The notes: generated from the letters alone by a model not told the origin. 64,000 nt of DNA from Providencia sp. (GCF_003533305.1 NZ_DOEH01000026.1:1-64000); one strand, 5' to 3'. Positions 51,961-62,160 are shown, counted from the first letter of the stretch. Made by a program: numbers and translations.

Positions 51961-54900
51961 ATGAAATTTACTGATATTTTTGTTCGTCGACCTGTTTTAG
52001 CACTCGTGGTCAGTGCATTAATTGTTTTACTCGGGTTATTTGCATTAAGTAAATTACCTATTCGCCAATATCCACAGTTAGAAAGTGCCACTGTTACCAT
52101 TACAACTCAATATCCTGGTGCTTCAGCAAAACTTATGCAGGGATTTGTCACTCAACCTATTGCTCAAGCGGTCTCTTCTGTTGAAGGCATTGATTATTTA
52201 TCTTCTTCATCAGTACAAGGAAGCAGCCTTGTTACTGTACGTATGGCGCTAAACCGTGATTCAACACAAGCGCTTACTCAAGTCATGGCGAAAGTGAACC
52301 AGGTCCGTTATAAATTACCAAAAGAAGCCTATGACCCTGTAATTGAACTCTCCTCAGGAGAATCAACTGCTGTGGCCTACATTGGTTTTTCCAGTACCAA
52401 TTTATCCATTCCAGCCTTAACAGATTACATTTCTCGCGTCGTCGAGCCAATGTATTCCTCTATTGAAGGCGTTGCTAAAGTACAAGTTTTTGGTGGGCAA
52501 CAACTCGCAATGCGTTTGTGGTTAGATGCCGATAAACTTGCTGGCCGAGGACTTTCTGCCGCTGATGTTGCTGAGGCGGTACGCAAAAACAACTACCAAG
52601 CCGCTCCCGGTAAAGTAAAAGGCGAATACGTGCTTTCTAACGTTTACGTTAATACGGATTTAACTAACGTTAACGAATTTCGCGATCTCGTCATACGCAA
52701 TGATGGCAATGGTCTGGTACGTTTAAAAGATGTTGGCACGATTGAACTCGGTGCATCTTCAACCGAAACCAGTGGTTTGATGAATGGTGAACCCGCGATT
52801 TACTTAGGATTATTTGCCACCCCAACAGGAAACCCCCTTGTCATTGTTGATGGTATGAATAAATTAATGCCTGATATCATCAAAACATTACCACCCGAAG
52901 TGAAAATTGAGATGGCATTCGAAACATCTCGCTTTATCAAGGCCTCCATAAGCCAAGTGGTCAATACCTTAATTGAAGCATTACTTATTGTTATTGTAGT
53001 CATTTATCTATGTCTGGGTTCAATTCGCAGTGTCATTATTCCTATTTTAGCAATTCCCTTGTCCATGCTCGGTGCCGCAGCTCTAATGATGGCTTTCGGC
53101 TTTAGTATCAATTTGTTAACGCTACTTGCGATGGTTCTAGCCATTGGGCTAGTTGTGGATGACGCTATTGTAGTGGTCGAAAATGTACATCGCCATATTG
53201 AAGAAGGGAAATCACCTGTACTTGCGGCATTGATAGGTGCCCGAGAGGTCTCAGGGCCGGTAATTGCCATGACAATTACATTAGCGGCGGTCTATGCGCC
53301 CATTGGCTTGATGTCGGGTTTAACAGGCGCTTTATTTAAAGAGTTTGCACTGACTTTAGCCGGTGCCGTCATCGTTTCCGGTATCGTGGCATTAACGCTT
53401 TCCCCCGTCATGAGCTCATTTATGTTGAATTCACAGCAAAATGAAGGCCGAATGGCACGAATAGCAGAAAAATTCTTTGCTACGCTTGCTCGCTATTACA
53501 CTGTTGTACTTAATTTTTCCCTCAATAATCGTTGGATAACGGGTATTCTGGCGATTGCTGTCGTAATCAGTTTGCCATTACTTTATCAATCAGCCCCTCG
53601 CGAACTTGCGCCCGTTGAAGACCAATCCAGTGTACTCACTGCAATTAAATCACCGCAACATGCCAATCTTGAATATGTTGAACGCTTCTCTCACAAATTA
53701 CATGATGTTTTCATCCAATTACCCGAGACCGAAAGCACTTGGATCATTAATGGTACCGATGGCCCATCGTCAAGTTTTGGGGGCACAAATTTGTCGTCAT
53801 GGGAAAAGCGTGAACGCCCAGCATCCGCAATTCAGTCCGATTTACAGGGTATGGTAGGGGATGTTGAAGGAAGCAGTATTTTTGTCTTTCAATTACCGGC
53901 CTTACCTGGCTCCACAGGGGGATTACCGATTCAAATGGTATTAAGGAGCCCGCAAGACTATCCAGTGTTATATAAGACAATGGAGGAGATTAAACAACAA
54001 GCTCGGAAAAGTGGCCTATTTATGGTGGTCGATAGTGACCTTGACTACAACAATCCAGTAGTTGAGATCCGTATTAATCGAGCCAAAGCAAATAGCCTAG
54101 GCATTAGCATGCAAAATATTGATGAATCACTCAACTTATTAGTTGGTGAAAACTATATTAACCGCTTTGGTATGGATGGCCGTTCTTATGATGTTATTCC
54201 ACAGAGTATTCGCAGCCAACGCCTAACACCGGAAGCACTATCACGCCACTATGTAAAAGCTCAAAATGACACCATGATCCCGCTTTCAACGGTTGTGGAT
54301 ATCAATACACAAGTTGAACCCAATAAACTTACTCAGTTTAATCAACAAAACGCAGCCATTTTCCAAGCAATTCCTGCACCAGGCGTTACTCTAGGGGAAG
54401 CTGTTAGCTACCTTGATACTATCGCAAATGAATTACCCGCAGGATTTAGCCACGACTGGCAATCCGATTCGCGCCAATATAAACAAGAAGGAAACACCCT
54501 CGCCTTTGCCTTTATGGCGGCGCTTCTTATCATTTATTTAGTTTTAGCAGCACAATATGAAAGCTTAGTCGACCCACTGATTATTTTGATTACCGTCCCA
54601 CTGTCCATTTGTGGCGCCTTGATCCCACTCGCTTTGGGTTATGCCACCTTGAATATTTATACTCAAATAGGATTGGTCACTCTAATAGGACTTATTAGTA
54701 AACACGGCATTTTGATGGTGGAATTTGCCAATGAATTACAAGCCCATGAAGGGTTAGACCGACGCCAAGCTATCTTAAAAGCAGCACAAATTAGGTTACG
54801 CCCTATCTTAATGACCACTGCGGCAATGGTTATCGGTTTAGTGCCTTTACTGTTTGCAACTGGTGCCGGAGCCAATAGCCGCTTTGGATTAGGCCTCGTT

Positions 54901-55062
54901 ATTGTAACCGGGATGTTAGTGGGTACTTTGTTCACGCTATTTGTTTTACCAACCATTTATTCACTACTTGCCCGTAATCACAGTACAACCGCACTGACAC
55001 CAAGGCGTTATGAGCTTGCAGAAGCCAATCGTCTGATTAAACACACTGAGGAGATATCTTAA
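51961..55062 (+). CDS. RND efflux pump, HAE1 family (MexI-like)
   Basis: A 1,033-residue inner-membrane transporter with the duplicated RND plan: first helix (RRPVLALVVSALIVLLGLFAL), large periplasmic loop, transmembrane block with the proton-relay pair in LAIGLVVDDAIVVVENVHRHIEEG, and the second half mirroring it (GLISKHGILMVEFANELQ). No TolC-type outer-membrane gene follows, so host TolC is presumably used. SoxR control and adaptor pairing recall mexGHI-opmD. Substrates are unknown; oxidised indole products are a reasonable guess because of the neighbouring catabolic genes. Confidence 0.93.
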   Translation: MKFTDIFVRRPVLALVVSALIVLLGLFALSKLPIRQYPQLESATVTITTQYPGASAKLMQGFVTQPIAQAVSSVEGIDYLSSSSVQGSSLVTVRMALNRDSTQALTQVMAKVNQVRYKLPKEAYDPVIELSSGESTAVAYIGFSSTNLSIPALTDYISRVVEPMYSSIEGVAKVQVFGGQQLAMRLWLDADKLAGRGLSAADVAEAVRKNNYQAAPGKVKGEYVLSNVYVNTDLTNVNEFRDLVIRNDGNGLVRLKDVGTIELGASSTETSGLMNGEPAIYLGLFATPTGNPLVIVDGMNKLMPDIIKTLPPEVKIEMAFETSRFIKASISQVVNTLIEALLIVIVVIYLCLGSIRSVIIPILAIPLSMLGAAALMMAFGFSINLLTLLAMVLAIGLVVDDAIVVVENVHRHIEEGKSPVLAALIGAREVSGPVIAMTITLAAVYAPIGLMSGLTGALFKEFALTLAGAVIVSGIVALTLSPVMSSFMLNSQQNEGRMARIAEKFFATLARYYTVVLNFSLNNRWITGILAIAVVISLPLLYQSAPRELAPVEDQSSVLTAIKSPQHANLEYVERFSHKLHDVFIQLPETESTWIINGTDGPSSSFGGTNLSSWEKRERPASAIQSDLQGMVGDVEGSSIFVFQLPALPGSTGGLPIQMVLRSPQDYPVLYKTMEEIKQQARKSGLFMVVDSDLDYNNPVVEIRINRAKANSLGISMQNIDESLNLLVGENYINRFGMDGRSYDVIPQSIRSQRLTPEALSRHYVKAQNDTMIPLSTVVDINTQVEPNKLTQFNQQNAAIFQAIPAPGVTLGEAVSYLDTIANELPAGFSHDWQSDSRQYKQEGNTLAFAFMAALLIIYLVLAAQYESLVDPLIILITVPLSICGALIPLALGYATLNIYTQIGLVTLIGLISKHGILMVEFANELQAHEGLDRRQAILKAAQIRLRPILMTTAAMVIGLVPLLFATGAGANSRFGLGLVIVTGMLVGTLFTLFVLPTIYSLLARNHSTTALTPRRYELAEANRLIKHTEEIS

Positions 55063-55238
55063 TGAGAAGTTCTTTAACAAGTCATCAAAGGGATAACCGC
55101 ATCATCAATGAAATCGACGTCAATGAGATGAGTAATAGTATGGCAATGCTATTTATTTATCATGGTCCTGCTGCGCCAACAAAGAATAAACAACTTGCAG
55201 ACAGAAATGAAAATAGCATACAAAAAATAGTTCGCTAG
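55062..55238 (+). CDS. 58-residue protein coupled to the RND pump gene
   Basis: The ATG overlaps the pump stop codon (TAATG), so translation can be coupled, and a terminator follows 29 bp later. The hydrophilic product has a Met-rich middle (NEMSNSMAMLFIYHGPAAP) and no clear membrane helix or signal peptide. No family was recognised. The overlap is the main support; it may also be a chance frame. Confidence 0.5.
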   Translation: MRSSLTSHQRDNRIINEIDVNEMSNSMAMLFIYHGPAAPTKNKQLADRNENSIQKIVR

Positions 55239-55266
55239 TCTAACTACGTCGATGTAGTTAGGTTAG

Positions 55267-55300
55267 AAACCGCATAATAATTTATTATGCGGTTTTCTAT
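55267..55300. terminator. Terminator between the efflux operon and arnT
   Basis: A 13-bp perfect stem, AAACCGCATAATA/TATTATGCGGTTT, with a 3-base loop is followed on the plus strand by TCTATTT. It lies between convergent units and can serve both, better on the plus strand. Confidence 0.88.
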
Positions 55301-56941
55301 TTAAAGCCCTTCGTAGAAAGCAAAAACCAGTTTACCTTCTTTGATAAGAATTGGATTGCCGGGTAATGCATCAAGTATCGTATCTTGAGAGCTATCAACC
55401 ACGACAGCAACATCACGATAATGATTGTCTTCCAATAACTTAGTCAGTTGATCTAAGCGATAAAAACGATTTACCGCATCAGGATACTTCAATCCATAAC
55501 CTAACTCACCCGTTTGATGAAGCATCGTAATATCACTACGTTTTAATACCCATGCTAATGACGTCCCAAGTCCCACATTGTTTGTCAACAGAACAGCTCT
55601 TTTCGACAGCTTGTCTTGGTACTTAGCAATCACATTTTGCGGAGTATTGTTACTTTCAATATACTTTGGAATAACATGACCAACACTCAAGCTCAGCACC
55701 AAAGTGCACGCGGCGGCGAGATACCAAAACTTTGGTTTAAACGACACCAAAGCCACAAGCGTCCAAAATATAAATGCACCTGCGGCTAACCATAGCTTAT
55801 TGCTTTCATCTATTTGATAAACATTAATTTTAGGGAAATATGGTGAAGCAATAATGGCAATAGTGGCTATCAGGCCAAATACGATATTGATACAGGCATT
55901 AAGACGCACAGTACCCACTTTTTTCTGCCAAAAAGCACTATCAATATAAGCTGCCATTAAAATAGCAATAGGTGCAATGCAGGGTAAAATATAGGTAAGT
56001 AACTTTCCTTTTGTAATACTGAAAAAGAGGAAAGGTATGACTAGCCAGAGCAGAAAATACAGATGAATGCCTTTTTGGCGCCATGCATGAGCAATGGAAG
56101 CAAATAAGTATCCTAACCAAGGAATAACAGCGGCTAATAAGATAGGGATGTAAAACCAGATTGGCGATTTATTTTGAGCGTCGTTAGACATGAAACGCTG
56201 TACATGTTCAACCCAGAAAAAATAATGCCAATAATCAGGCTCACGGCTCGCGATAACAAAAGCCCAAGGTAAGCAGATTAGAAAAGCCGTAAATATAGCG
56301 ACAAATGAAAAGAAAAATATTTCTTTAAACTGTTTAAAATAAATAGCCGCAACCGAACATACCAATGTAGGTAATACTAAAACTAAAAAACCTTTGGTTA
56401 ATACCCCTAAGCCACACGCAATACCAATAAAAATAAAGGCGATAAGTTTATGAGAAAAGTACTTTGTGGTTAATCCCCATTGAAAAAAGAAGATAATCAT
56501 CGTAATAAATGCTGTTACGATGGGGTCTAGGATATTATAAGTGCCAATGGTGAATACCATTAACATAGAGAGATAAATAAAAACGGCATTAAAAGCGATA
56601 TTTTCTTTTTTCCAAGCCATTTTTGCACTGAGGTAGACAAAAAAACCACTTAATAATGTACTAAATACCGCACCTAGCCGTACTGAGACATTATTTTCAC
56701 CAAACAACATTTGAAATACGGCACCAACCCAATAACCAAAAATAGGTTTTTCAAAGTAACGTATATCAAGCAGTTCCGGTACACTCCAATTATAACTACG
56801 GATCAATTCACGACTTATTTCTGCGTAACGTAGTTCGTCTGGCTGCCAAAGCAACCGGCCATTAAGTGGGATAAAATAAGTTACTAGTACAAATCCAAAT
56901 AACAGACACCATTTTAAATAGGCAATTTTATTATTTGCCAT
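55301..56941 (-). CDS. arnT: ArnT-like lipid A aminoarabinose transferase
   Basis: About 546 residues; GAGATGAG lies six bases before the ATG at 56941, with another ATG 6 bp upstream. It is a GT-C glycosyltransferase with a dozen membrane segments, an N-terminal PLNGRLLWQPDELRYAEISRELI motif with the catalytic Asp-Glu, and KGKLLTYILPCIAPIAILMA. ArnT transfers 4-amino-4-deoxy-L-arabinose from undecaprenyl phosphate to lipid A, giving polymyxin resistance. The rest of the arn operon is not adjacent, so it is a free-standing copy. Length (E. coli ArnT 550) supports the call. Confidence 0.88.
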   Translation of the reverse strand: MANNKIAYLKWCLLFGFVLVTYFIPLNGRLLWQPDELRYAEISRELIRSYNWSVPELLDIRYFEKPIFGYWVGAVFQMLFGENNVSVRLGAVFSTLLSGFFVYLSAKMAWKKENIAFNAVFIYLSMLMVFTIGTYNILDPIVTAFITMIIFFFQWGLTTKYFSHKLIAFIFIGIACGLGVLTKGFLVLVLPTLVCSVAAIYFKQFKEIFFFSFVAIFTAFLICLPWAFVIASREPDYWHYFFWVEHVQRFMSNDAQNKSPIWFYIPILLAAVIPWLGYLFASIAHAWRQKGIHLYFLLWLVIPFLFFSITKGKLLTYILPCIAPIAILMAAYIDSAFWQKKVGTVRLNACINIVFGLIATIAIIASPYFPKINVYQIDESNKLWLAAGAFIFWTLVALVSFKPKFWYLAAACTLVLSLSVGHVIPKYIESNNTPQNVIAKYQDKLSKRAVLLTNNVGLGTSLAWVLKRSDITMLHQTGELGYGLKYPDAVNRFYRLDQLTKLLEDNHYRDVAVVVDSSQDTILDALPGNPILIKEGKLVFAFYEGL

Positions 56942-57412
56942 AATCATCTCATCTCAACCATTCTTTTTATGAATATCTAATAATTAGGGACGCTTTAACA
57001 CAAGATTAATGCTCATGATCTTCCAATCATTTCCATTATCGTTGGCTTTACTAAACCCCATATAAACAAATCAACAATTTATTTTTAGTAATCTTGCTGT
57101 GTATAAACAATCAATAAATGAAAACAACATTTACTTCGATAAGATGAAGATAAGAATCAACATATCAGACTCAACCTAAAAAAAATAGTTCAGCGCTCCT
57201 GCTGCTATTTTCACTCAATTCATATAAATGCTCATTTCTATGTCATATGAATATCATATTAGTTGTCATACATAGTCAAAATAAGCGTTAAACACCTAAG
57301 CCCCATATAATAGTGCCCATAAAAAACTGCTATTGATAATAAAAATCATCTAATAGCAGTTGTTTAATTGATGGTTTAAAATGAAAAACCAACTAAATTT
57401 TGAGCTTAATCT
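56942..57412. other. Intergenic region between arnT and metY
   Basis: About 470 bp without a supported gene. It contains the metY terminator at 57320-57361 and should contain the arnT promoter. No PmrA- or PhoP-type box was identified with confidence. Confidence 0.5.
57320..57361 (-). terminator. Terminator of metY
   Basis: On the minus strand AACTGCTATT and AATAGCAGTT form a 10-bp stem followed by TTTTTATG, about 50 bp after the metY stop codon. Confidence 0.85.
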
Positions 57413-58687
57413 TTATTTAGCAGCATCTAACGCTTGTGCTAAATCGGCTAAAATATCATCAATATGCTCAATACCAATCGATAAACGAATCATATCCCGC
57501 GAAACACCCGCTTGTGCTAACTCGGCATCATTCAACTGACGATGCGTAGTTGACGCTGGATGACAAGCCAAAGACTTGGCATCACCTATATTAACCAAAC
57601 GCACAATTAATTTTAGTGCATCAATGAAACGCCCACCAGCCTCTTGTCCACCTTTAATACCAAATGACAAAATACCCGCTGGTTTACCATCCATATATTT
57701 TTGCGCCAATGCATGTTCAGGGTTACTCGCGAGGCCTGCATATTTAACCCATTCAACTTGTGAATGTTTATCTAAATAATTCGCTACTTTTAATGCATTT
57801 TCAGTATGGCGATCCATTCTTAACCCAAGTGTTTCAAGCCCTTGAAGAATTAAAAATGAATTGAATGGTGAAAGTGCAGCGCCAGTTCCACGTAACGGTG
57901 CAACGCGACAACGGGCAATAAAAGCCGCTGCGCCAAAATGTTCGGTATAACTTACGCCGTGGTAAGCAACATCAGGTTCAATTAATAGAGAAAATCTATC
58001 TGGATATTGTGCCCATGGGAATTTACCCGAATCAACAACCATTCCGCCAAGAGAAGAGCCGTGCCCACCAATATATTTAGTTAATGAATGAACTACAATA
58101 TCCGCACCATATTCAAACGGGCGACATAAATAAGGCGTTGCGACGGTATTATCAACAATTAAAGGAACACCATGACGATGAGCAACTTCGGCTAGTGCCT
58201 CAATATCAACGATAAAACCGGCAGGATTAGAGATTGTTTCACAAAATACTGCTCTAGTTTTATCATCAATCAGCGCTTCAAGCGCAGCTAAATCATCATG
58301 CTCAGCAAAATGTGTTTTAATCCCTAAACGAGGTAACGCATGGGCGAGTAAGTTATAGGTTCCACCGTATAACTTAGCAACGGAAACAATATTATCCCCT
58401 GCTTGTGCAACTGTTTGAATCGCATAAGTAATCGCAGCCATTCCTGATGCAACAGCAAGCCCCGCAATCCCACCTTCTAAAGCAGCGACGCGCTGTTCCA
58501 ATACATCATTAGTTGGATTCATAATACGAGTGTATATATTCCCCGCCACTTTCAAATCAAATAGATCAGCGCCATGCTGTGTATCATCAAAGGCATAGGA
58601 CGTAGTTTGATAAATTGGCACTGCAACAGATTTCGTTGTTGGGTCTGGAGAATAGCCTGCGTGAATCGATAATGTTTCTAATTTCAT
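57413..58687 (-). CDS. metY: O-acetylhomoserine sulfhydrylase (MetY)
   Basis: A 424-residue PLP enzyme of the Cys/Met metabolism family. ETLSIHAGYSPDPTTKSVAVPIYQTTSYAF at the start and SLTKYIGGHGSSLGGMVVD around the PLP-binding Lys are typical of O-acetylhomoserine aminocarboxypropyltransferases. The enzyme makes homocysteine from O-acetylhomoserine and sulfide, a direct sulfhydrylation route to methionine. It is single-gene, with tandem MetJ boxes upstream and its own terminator. Cystathionine gamma-synthase is less likely given the length and motifs. Confidence 0.9.
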   Translation of the reverse strand: MKLETLSIHAGYSPDPTTKSVAVPIYQTTSYAFDDTQHGADLFDLKVAGNIYTRIMNPTNDVLEQRVAALEGGIAGLAVASGMAAITYAIQTVAQAGDNIVSVAKLYGGTYNLLAHALPRLGIKTHFAEHDDLAALEALIDDKTRAVFCETISNPAGFIVDIEALAEVAHRHGVPLIVDNTVATPYLCRPFEYGADIVVHSLTKYIGGHGSSLGGMVVDSGKFPWAQYPDRFSLLIEPDVAYHGVSYTEHFGAAAFIARCRVAPLRGTGAALSPFNSFLILQGLETLGLRMDRHTENALKVANYLDKHSQVEWVKYAGLASNPEHALAQKYMDGKPAGILSFGIKGGQEAGGRFIDALKLIVRLVNIGDAKSLACHPASTTHRQLNDAELAQAGVSRDMIRLSIGIEHIDDILADLAQALDAAK

Positions 58688-58864
58688 TTTTTATCCTTGT
58701 TATAGCGCACCAAAACGGTACTACTCACTACAAGCCGATTTAACTAAGCTATAAGGCGACCATTATTTGTTACTGACTGTTATACCAATCGATATTACCT
58801 AAGCGTAATTTTCAAACAACTATCTTCACTTGAAATTATTTCATCTAACCTGCTTCTCTCAGTT

Positions 58865-58880
58865 ATACATCTAGATGGCT
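58865..58880. promoter_or_regulatory. Tandem MetJ boxes upstream of metY
   Basis: ATACATCT followed at once by AGATGGCT gives two adjacent 8-bp units, each matching the MetJ box AGACGTCT at 6 of 8 positions. They lie about 180 bp before metY, in the spacer where its promoter is expected. MetJ repression with S-adenosylmethionine is inferred. Confidence 0.6.
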
Positions 58881-58945
58881 ACTTTGAATACCAATAGCAC
58901 TATTTATTTCTCGGATTATTTCTTATATGTCATAACTTATAGATA

Positions 58946-58984
58946 TAAAAAAACCTCACACAGCCAAATAGGCGATATGAGGTT
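58946..58984 (-). terminator. Terminator of the amino-acid permease gene
   Basis: On the minus strand AACCTCA/TGAGGTT enclose an inner GCC/GGC stem, and seven T residues follow, about 25 bp after the stop codon. Confidence 0.9.
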
Positions 58985-59005
58985 GATACAGAAAAACAAA
59001 AGCGA

Positions 59006-60265
59006 TTACAAGAATGCACCATAAATAACGGAAGTTATTGATGCTAAACCACAAAGCAATGTAAATACTTGAGCCAACTTAGATGTGCTGAACTTTTTCA
59101 TCGCAGGGACAATACGCATTGCAACCACTGGCAGGATGAATAGGATAGCCGCAATCATTGGCGCCCCCATAGTTTCAATCATCCCTAAAATACTTGGATT
59201 ACGAATAGTGACTATCCACGTTGTCAGAACAATAAATAGCATAGAGGCTATTTCAATTTTCTTCACTGAGAACGATGAGCGAGATTTAATTAAGCCAACT
59301 AAGCCTTCATGCGCACCGAGAAAATGACCAAAATAGCTCGAAACAATGGCAGCAAATGCAATAATAGGCCCTAAATAAGAAATAATAGGTGATGGATTGA
59401 TATTCGCAATATGGGATAACACGCTGATATTTTCTCTCTTCGCAATCTCTAATTCAGCAGGATTAAGCGATAAAACAACAGAGAAAACAAAAAACATCAC
59501 AAAACCAGTTAACATGATAGCCGCACCACCGGTGATCATATCCGTTTTAATGATAGCTTTATCACCAAATTGTTGACGTTGGTCTTTAGTAAATTGGCTA
59601 ATAATTGGGCTATGGTTAAATGAAAATACAATTAATGGAATGGCCATCCAAACAACTGTTGGTAATGCCGCCCAATCAGGCGCAACATCTAACATTGACG
59701 TATTCCATTCTGGGATCAAATACAGTGATAATGCTAATAAAATGAAGACTAAAGGATAAACCATTAGAGATGTCAATTTCAGCATCAAATCTCTACCGAA
59801 AACAACCCCAGCAGTCATTGCAAAAATCAGCACACCAGATAATAACCAACGTGGAATCGGTGCCCAACCAATCTGATTAACGAGGAAAGAATCTACCGTA
59901 TTGGTAATACCAACCCCATAAATTAAGACAATCGGGTAAATCGCGAAAAAATATGCGAACGTAATAATATTTGCGCCAACTTTACCGAAATGTTCTTCAA
60001 CAGTATCGGTAATATCTGCATTTGGATTTTTAGCTGATAATACAAAACGTGCTAACCCTTTATGAGCCAACCAAATCATGGGAGTTGCCAGTAATGCCAA
60101 GATAACTAGCGGCCAGAAACCACCCGCACCAGCCTTAATTGGTAAAAAAAGTACGCCTGCCCCCACAGCAGTACCAAATAAAGATAAAACCCAAGTGAAA
60201 TCCTTATAGGTCCATTTACTGACTGACGTCTCTGCAATACTTAGTGGTTTTTCTATTGTGCTCAT
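59006..60265 (-). CDS. HAAAP-family amino-acid:proton symporter (SdaC/DlsT-like)
   Basis: A 419-residue transporter with eleven predicted membrane segments. It opens SKWTYKDFTWVLSLFGTAVGAGVLFLPIKAG, the HAAAP family signature shared by SdaC, TdcC, DlsT/YhaO and, more distantly, the aromatic permeases. SFNHSPIISQFTKDQR is another serine/threonine-branch segment. It should import serine, threonine or a relative with H+. It stands alone, with terminator. Substrate choice within the family is not resolved. Confidence 0.85.
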   Translation of the reverse strand: MSTIEKPLSIAETSVSKWTYKDFTWVLSLFGTAVGAGVLFLPIKAGAGGFWPLVILALLATPMIWLAHKGLARFVLSAKNPNADITDTVEEHFGKVGANIITFAYFFAIYPIVLIYGVGITNTVDSFLVNQIGWAPIPRWLLSGVLIFAMTAGVVFGRDLMLKLTSLMVYPLVFILLALSLYLIPEWNTSMLDVAPDWAALPTVVWMAIPLIVFSFNHSPIISQFTKDQRQQFGDKAIIKTDMITGGAAIMLTGFVMFFVFSVVLSLNPAELEIAKRENISVLSHIANINPSPIISYLGPIIAFAAIVSSYFGHFLGAHEGLVGLIKSRSSFSVKKIEIASMLFIVLTTWIVTIRNPSILGMIETMGAPMIAAILFILPVVAMRIVPAMKKFSTSKLAQVFTLLCGLASITSVIYGAFL

Positions 60266-60536
60266 AAAGTAATTTTCATCATTAACATTGTTGTAAAAAG
60301 ATGAGCGGATTCTGCATTAAACCAAGAGCACTACCTAGCTTAATTTAAAATTTTGTTGCACTTTTTGGCACAGATCTCATAAATGATGTTAATTAAATGA
60401 TATTTGTCGAGGTAAGCAGAGAAAAATTCATCATTCGTTTAAAAAAACCCTACTAAAATAGGGATAAAACGTATTAATAAGGTTTATTCGCTTTTTAATT
60501 TCAACGTTAATAATTAAAAACAACTAATTAATAGTT

Positions 60537-60574
60537 AAAAAAATGGCTAGGATTTAAATTAACCCTAACCATTT
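60537..60574 (-). terminator. Terminator of dcuC
   Basis: On the minus strand AAATGGTTAGG pairs with CCTAGCCATTT (one mismatch) and is followed by TTTTTTT, about 30 bp after the dcuC stop codon. Confidence 0.85.
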
Positions 60575-60601
60575 ATATCTGTATTAATATTTAATTAAAT
60601 A

Positions 60602-61960
60602 TTAAAGATAAATCGGCACCAAGATCTCTGTCGCGATGACCACAACGACCAACCCAACAAGTACGGGAACCGACGTTCTTTTCACCACTTCAAATGGCGA
60701 AATCTTCGCCATCCCCGATACGGCAACCACCACACCAGAAACTGGAGACAACGTCCGTCCCAAATTAGAAGCTTGTAGCATTGGAATAACCAAATAGGCA
60801 GGATTCACACCCATTTGCTTGGCAAGATGCGGAATCAACTCAACGAATGCATAGAAAGGTGCATTACCTGAACCTGTGGTCATTGCCGCTAACATTGTAA
60901 TAATTACCAAGGCAATCATCATGATAATAGCGCCTGAGCCGAAAGATTGTGCAAGGTCAATTAGCCCTTTAATAAAGCCAATCGTACTAAGACCTTGAGC
61001 AAATACACCAGCGGCCACTAACAGCATGACAACGGTGGCAAATGCATCTGCCATTCCCTTGTAGCAAACCTCTAAACCACCATAAACGTGCTTGGCACTG
61101 AAACTACGAATAAACTCAATCACTGCGGCTAAAATAATACAGCCAACAATAATCGTCACTATGTGTAGTTCAGGCGCCCATTTACCATCAAAGACCAATA
61201 CACCAATAATTGGCGTGAATGGCAAGATTGCATAAAATGCCGGTGCATGAGTTTTGATTTCATTCACATCAAGCATTTCAGTTTTAACATTTTCTTTTCT
61301 ATCAAGATAACGCTGCCAGAAAAAGTGTGCGATAGACATCGCCACAATTGCCGCGATTGAAATAGGTAATGTCGTTTTGAAGGCGAAATCAATCAACGGC
61401 ATTTCAGCGGCTTTCGCAGCTAAAATAACATCACCCGAAGTTGGTGCTAAAATAATCGCAGCCGGAGATGCACAAATTGCAGCTGCGGCACCTCGACTAA
61501 TCCCCACATTGACCATCACAGGGAATAATGTCGCCATCAACAACACCCCAAGACCTGTTGCGGATGAAACTGCCAGTGACATTAAGCAAGCGATAATATA
61601 TGCCGCAACCATCAAGATATAAGGCGAGTTGATCATTTTTAGTGGTTTTGATGCAATTTTAACCACCACATCATTAGCACCTATGTGAGTCATATAAGTT
61701 GCAAACCCACACAACACCATGATCATCATGCCAAGGTCGCCACCTCGGCTCATTAATAGGAATTTAATGTATTCCAAAATATCTGTTACGCGCCACCCCG
61801 TCGCTTTCACAGATTCAGGTAATACACTTTTTCCCATCATCGCAGTAATGATCAGAAGTAAAATACCTCCGGTCATTAGCACACCCGTTGCTGAATAGCC
61901 TTTTATAATGTAGCGGCCAACTCCAATAGCGACGATAACGCCGATTAAGAGCTCAATCAT
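60602..61960 (-). CDS. dcuC: DcuC-family C4-dicarboxylate transporter
   Basis: A 452-residue protein, near E. coli DcuC (461). Twelve or so membrane segments contain the family segments MTGGILLLIITAMMG, SPAAIILAPTSGDVILAAKAAEMPLIDFAFKTTLPIS and a late MTTGSGNAPFYAFVELIPHLA. DcuC mainly exports succinate during fermentation. Its fumarate/succinate link to the fumarate-yielding catabolic island is not supported by shared regulation; it is simply a separate gene. Confidence 0.88.
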   Translation of the reverse strand: MIELLIGVIVAIGVGRYIIKGYSATGVLMTGGILLLIITAMMGKSVLPESVKATGWRVTDILEYIKFLLMSRGGDLGMMIMVLCGFATYMTHIGANDVVVKIASKPLKMINSPYILMVAAYIIACLMSLAVSSATGLGVLLMATLFPVMVNVGISRGAAAAICASPAAIILAPTSGDVILAAKAAEMPLIDFAFKTTLPISIAAIVAMSIAHFFWQRYLDRKENVKTEMLDVNEIKTHAPAFYAILPFTPIIGVLVFDGKWAPELHIVTIIVGCIILAAVIEFIRSFSAKHVYGGLEVCYKGMADAFATVVMLLVAAGVFAQGLSTIGFIKGLIDLAQSFGSGAIIMMIALVIITMLAAMTTGSGNAPFYAFVELIPHLAKQMGVNPAYLVIPMLQASNLGRTLSPVSGVVVAVSGMAKISPFEVVKRTSVPVLVGLVVVVIATEILVPIYL

Positions 61961-62129
61961 TTGTTTCTCCTGCCCTGTCTCATTTTGTAATTATAGAAAA
62001 ATACTCTGCCGAATAATTAAGCTAAATTCACTGATATTAATCATAACAGCAGATGGTTTTAATATATAAATAAGACAAAGTACAAGAAAAAAAATAATAA
62101 TTCTTTTTTTGAAGACAAAACGAGGTTCA

Positions 62130-62160
62130 TTTCCCTAACAATAAGTACTCGCTAGGGAAA
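62130..62160. terminator. Weak hairpin downstream of the sugar porin gene
   Basis: TTTCCCTA/TAGGGAAA form an 8-bp stem with a 15-base loop 12 bp beyond the porin stop. A T-tract is lacking, so it may be a degraded terminator or an RNA-stabilising hairpin. Confidence 0.4.

Noticed and set aside
30623..55238. Recent mobile-element acquisition of the catabolic island
   Set aside because: No integrase, transposase, tRNA target or flanking direct repeats were seen, and base composition by eye resembles the rest of the window.
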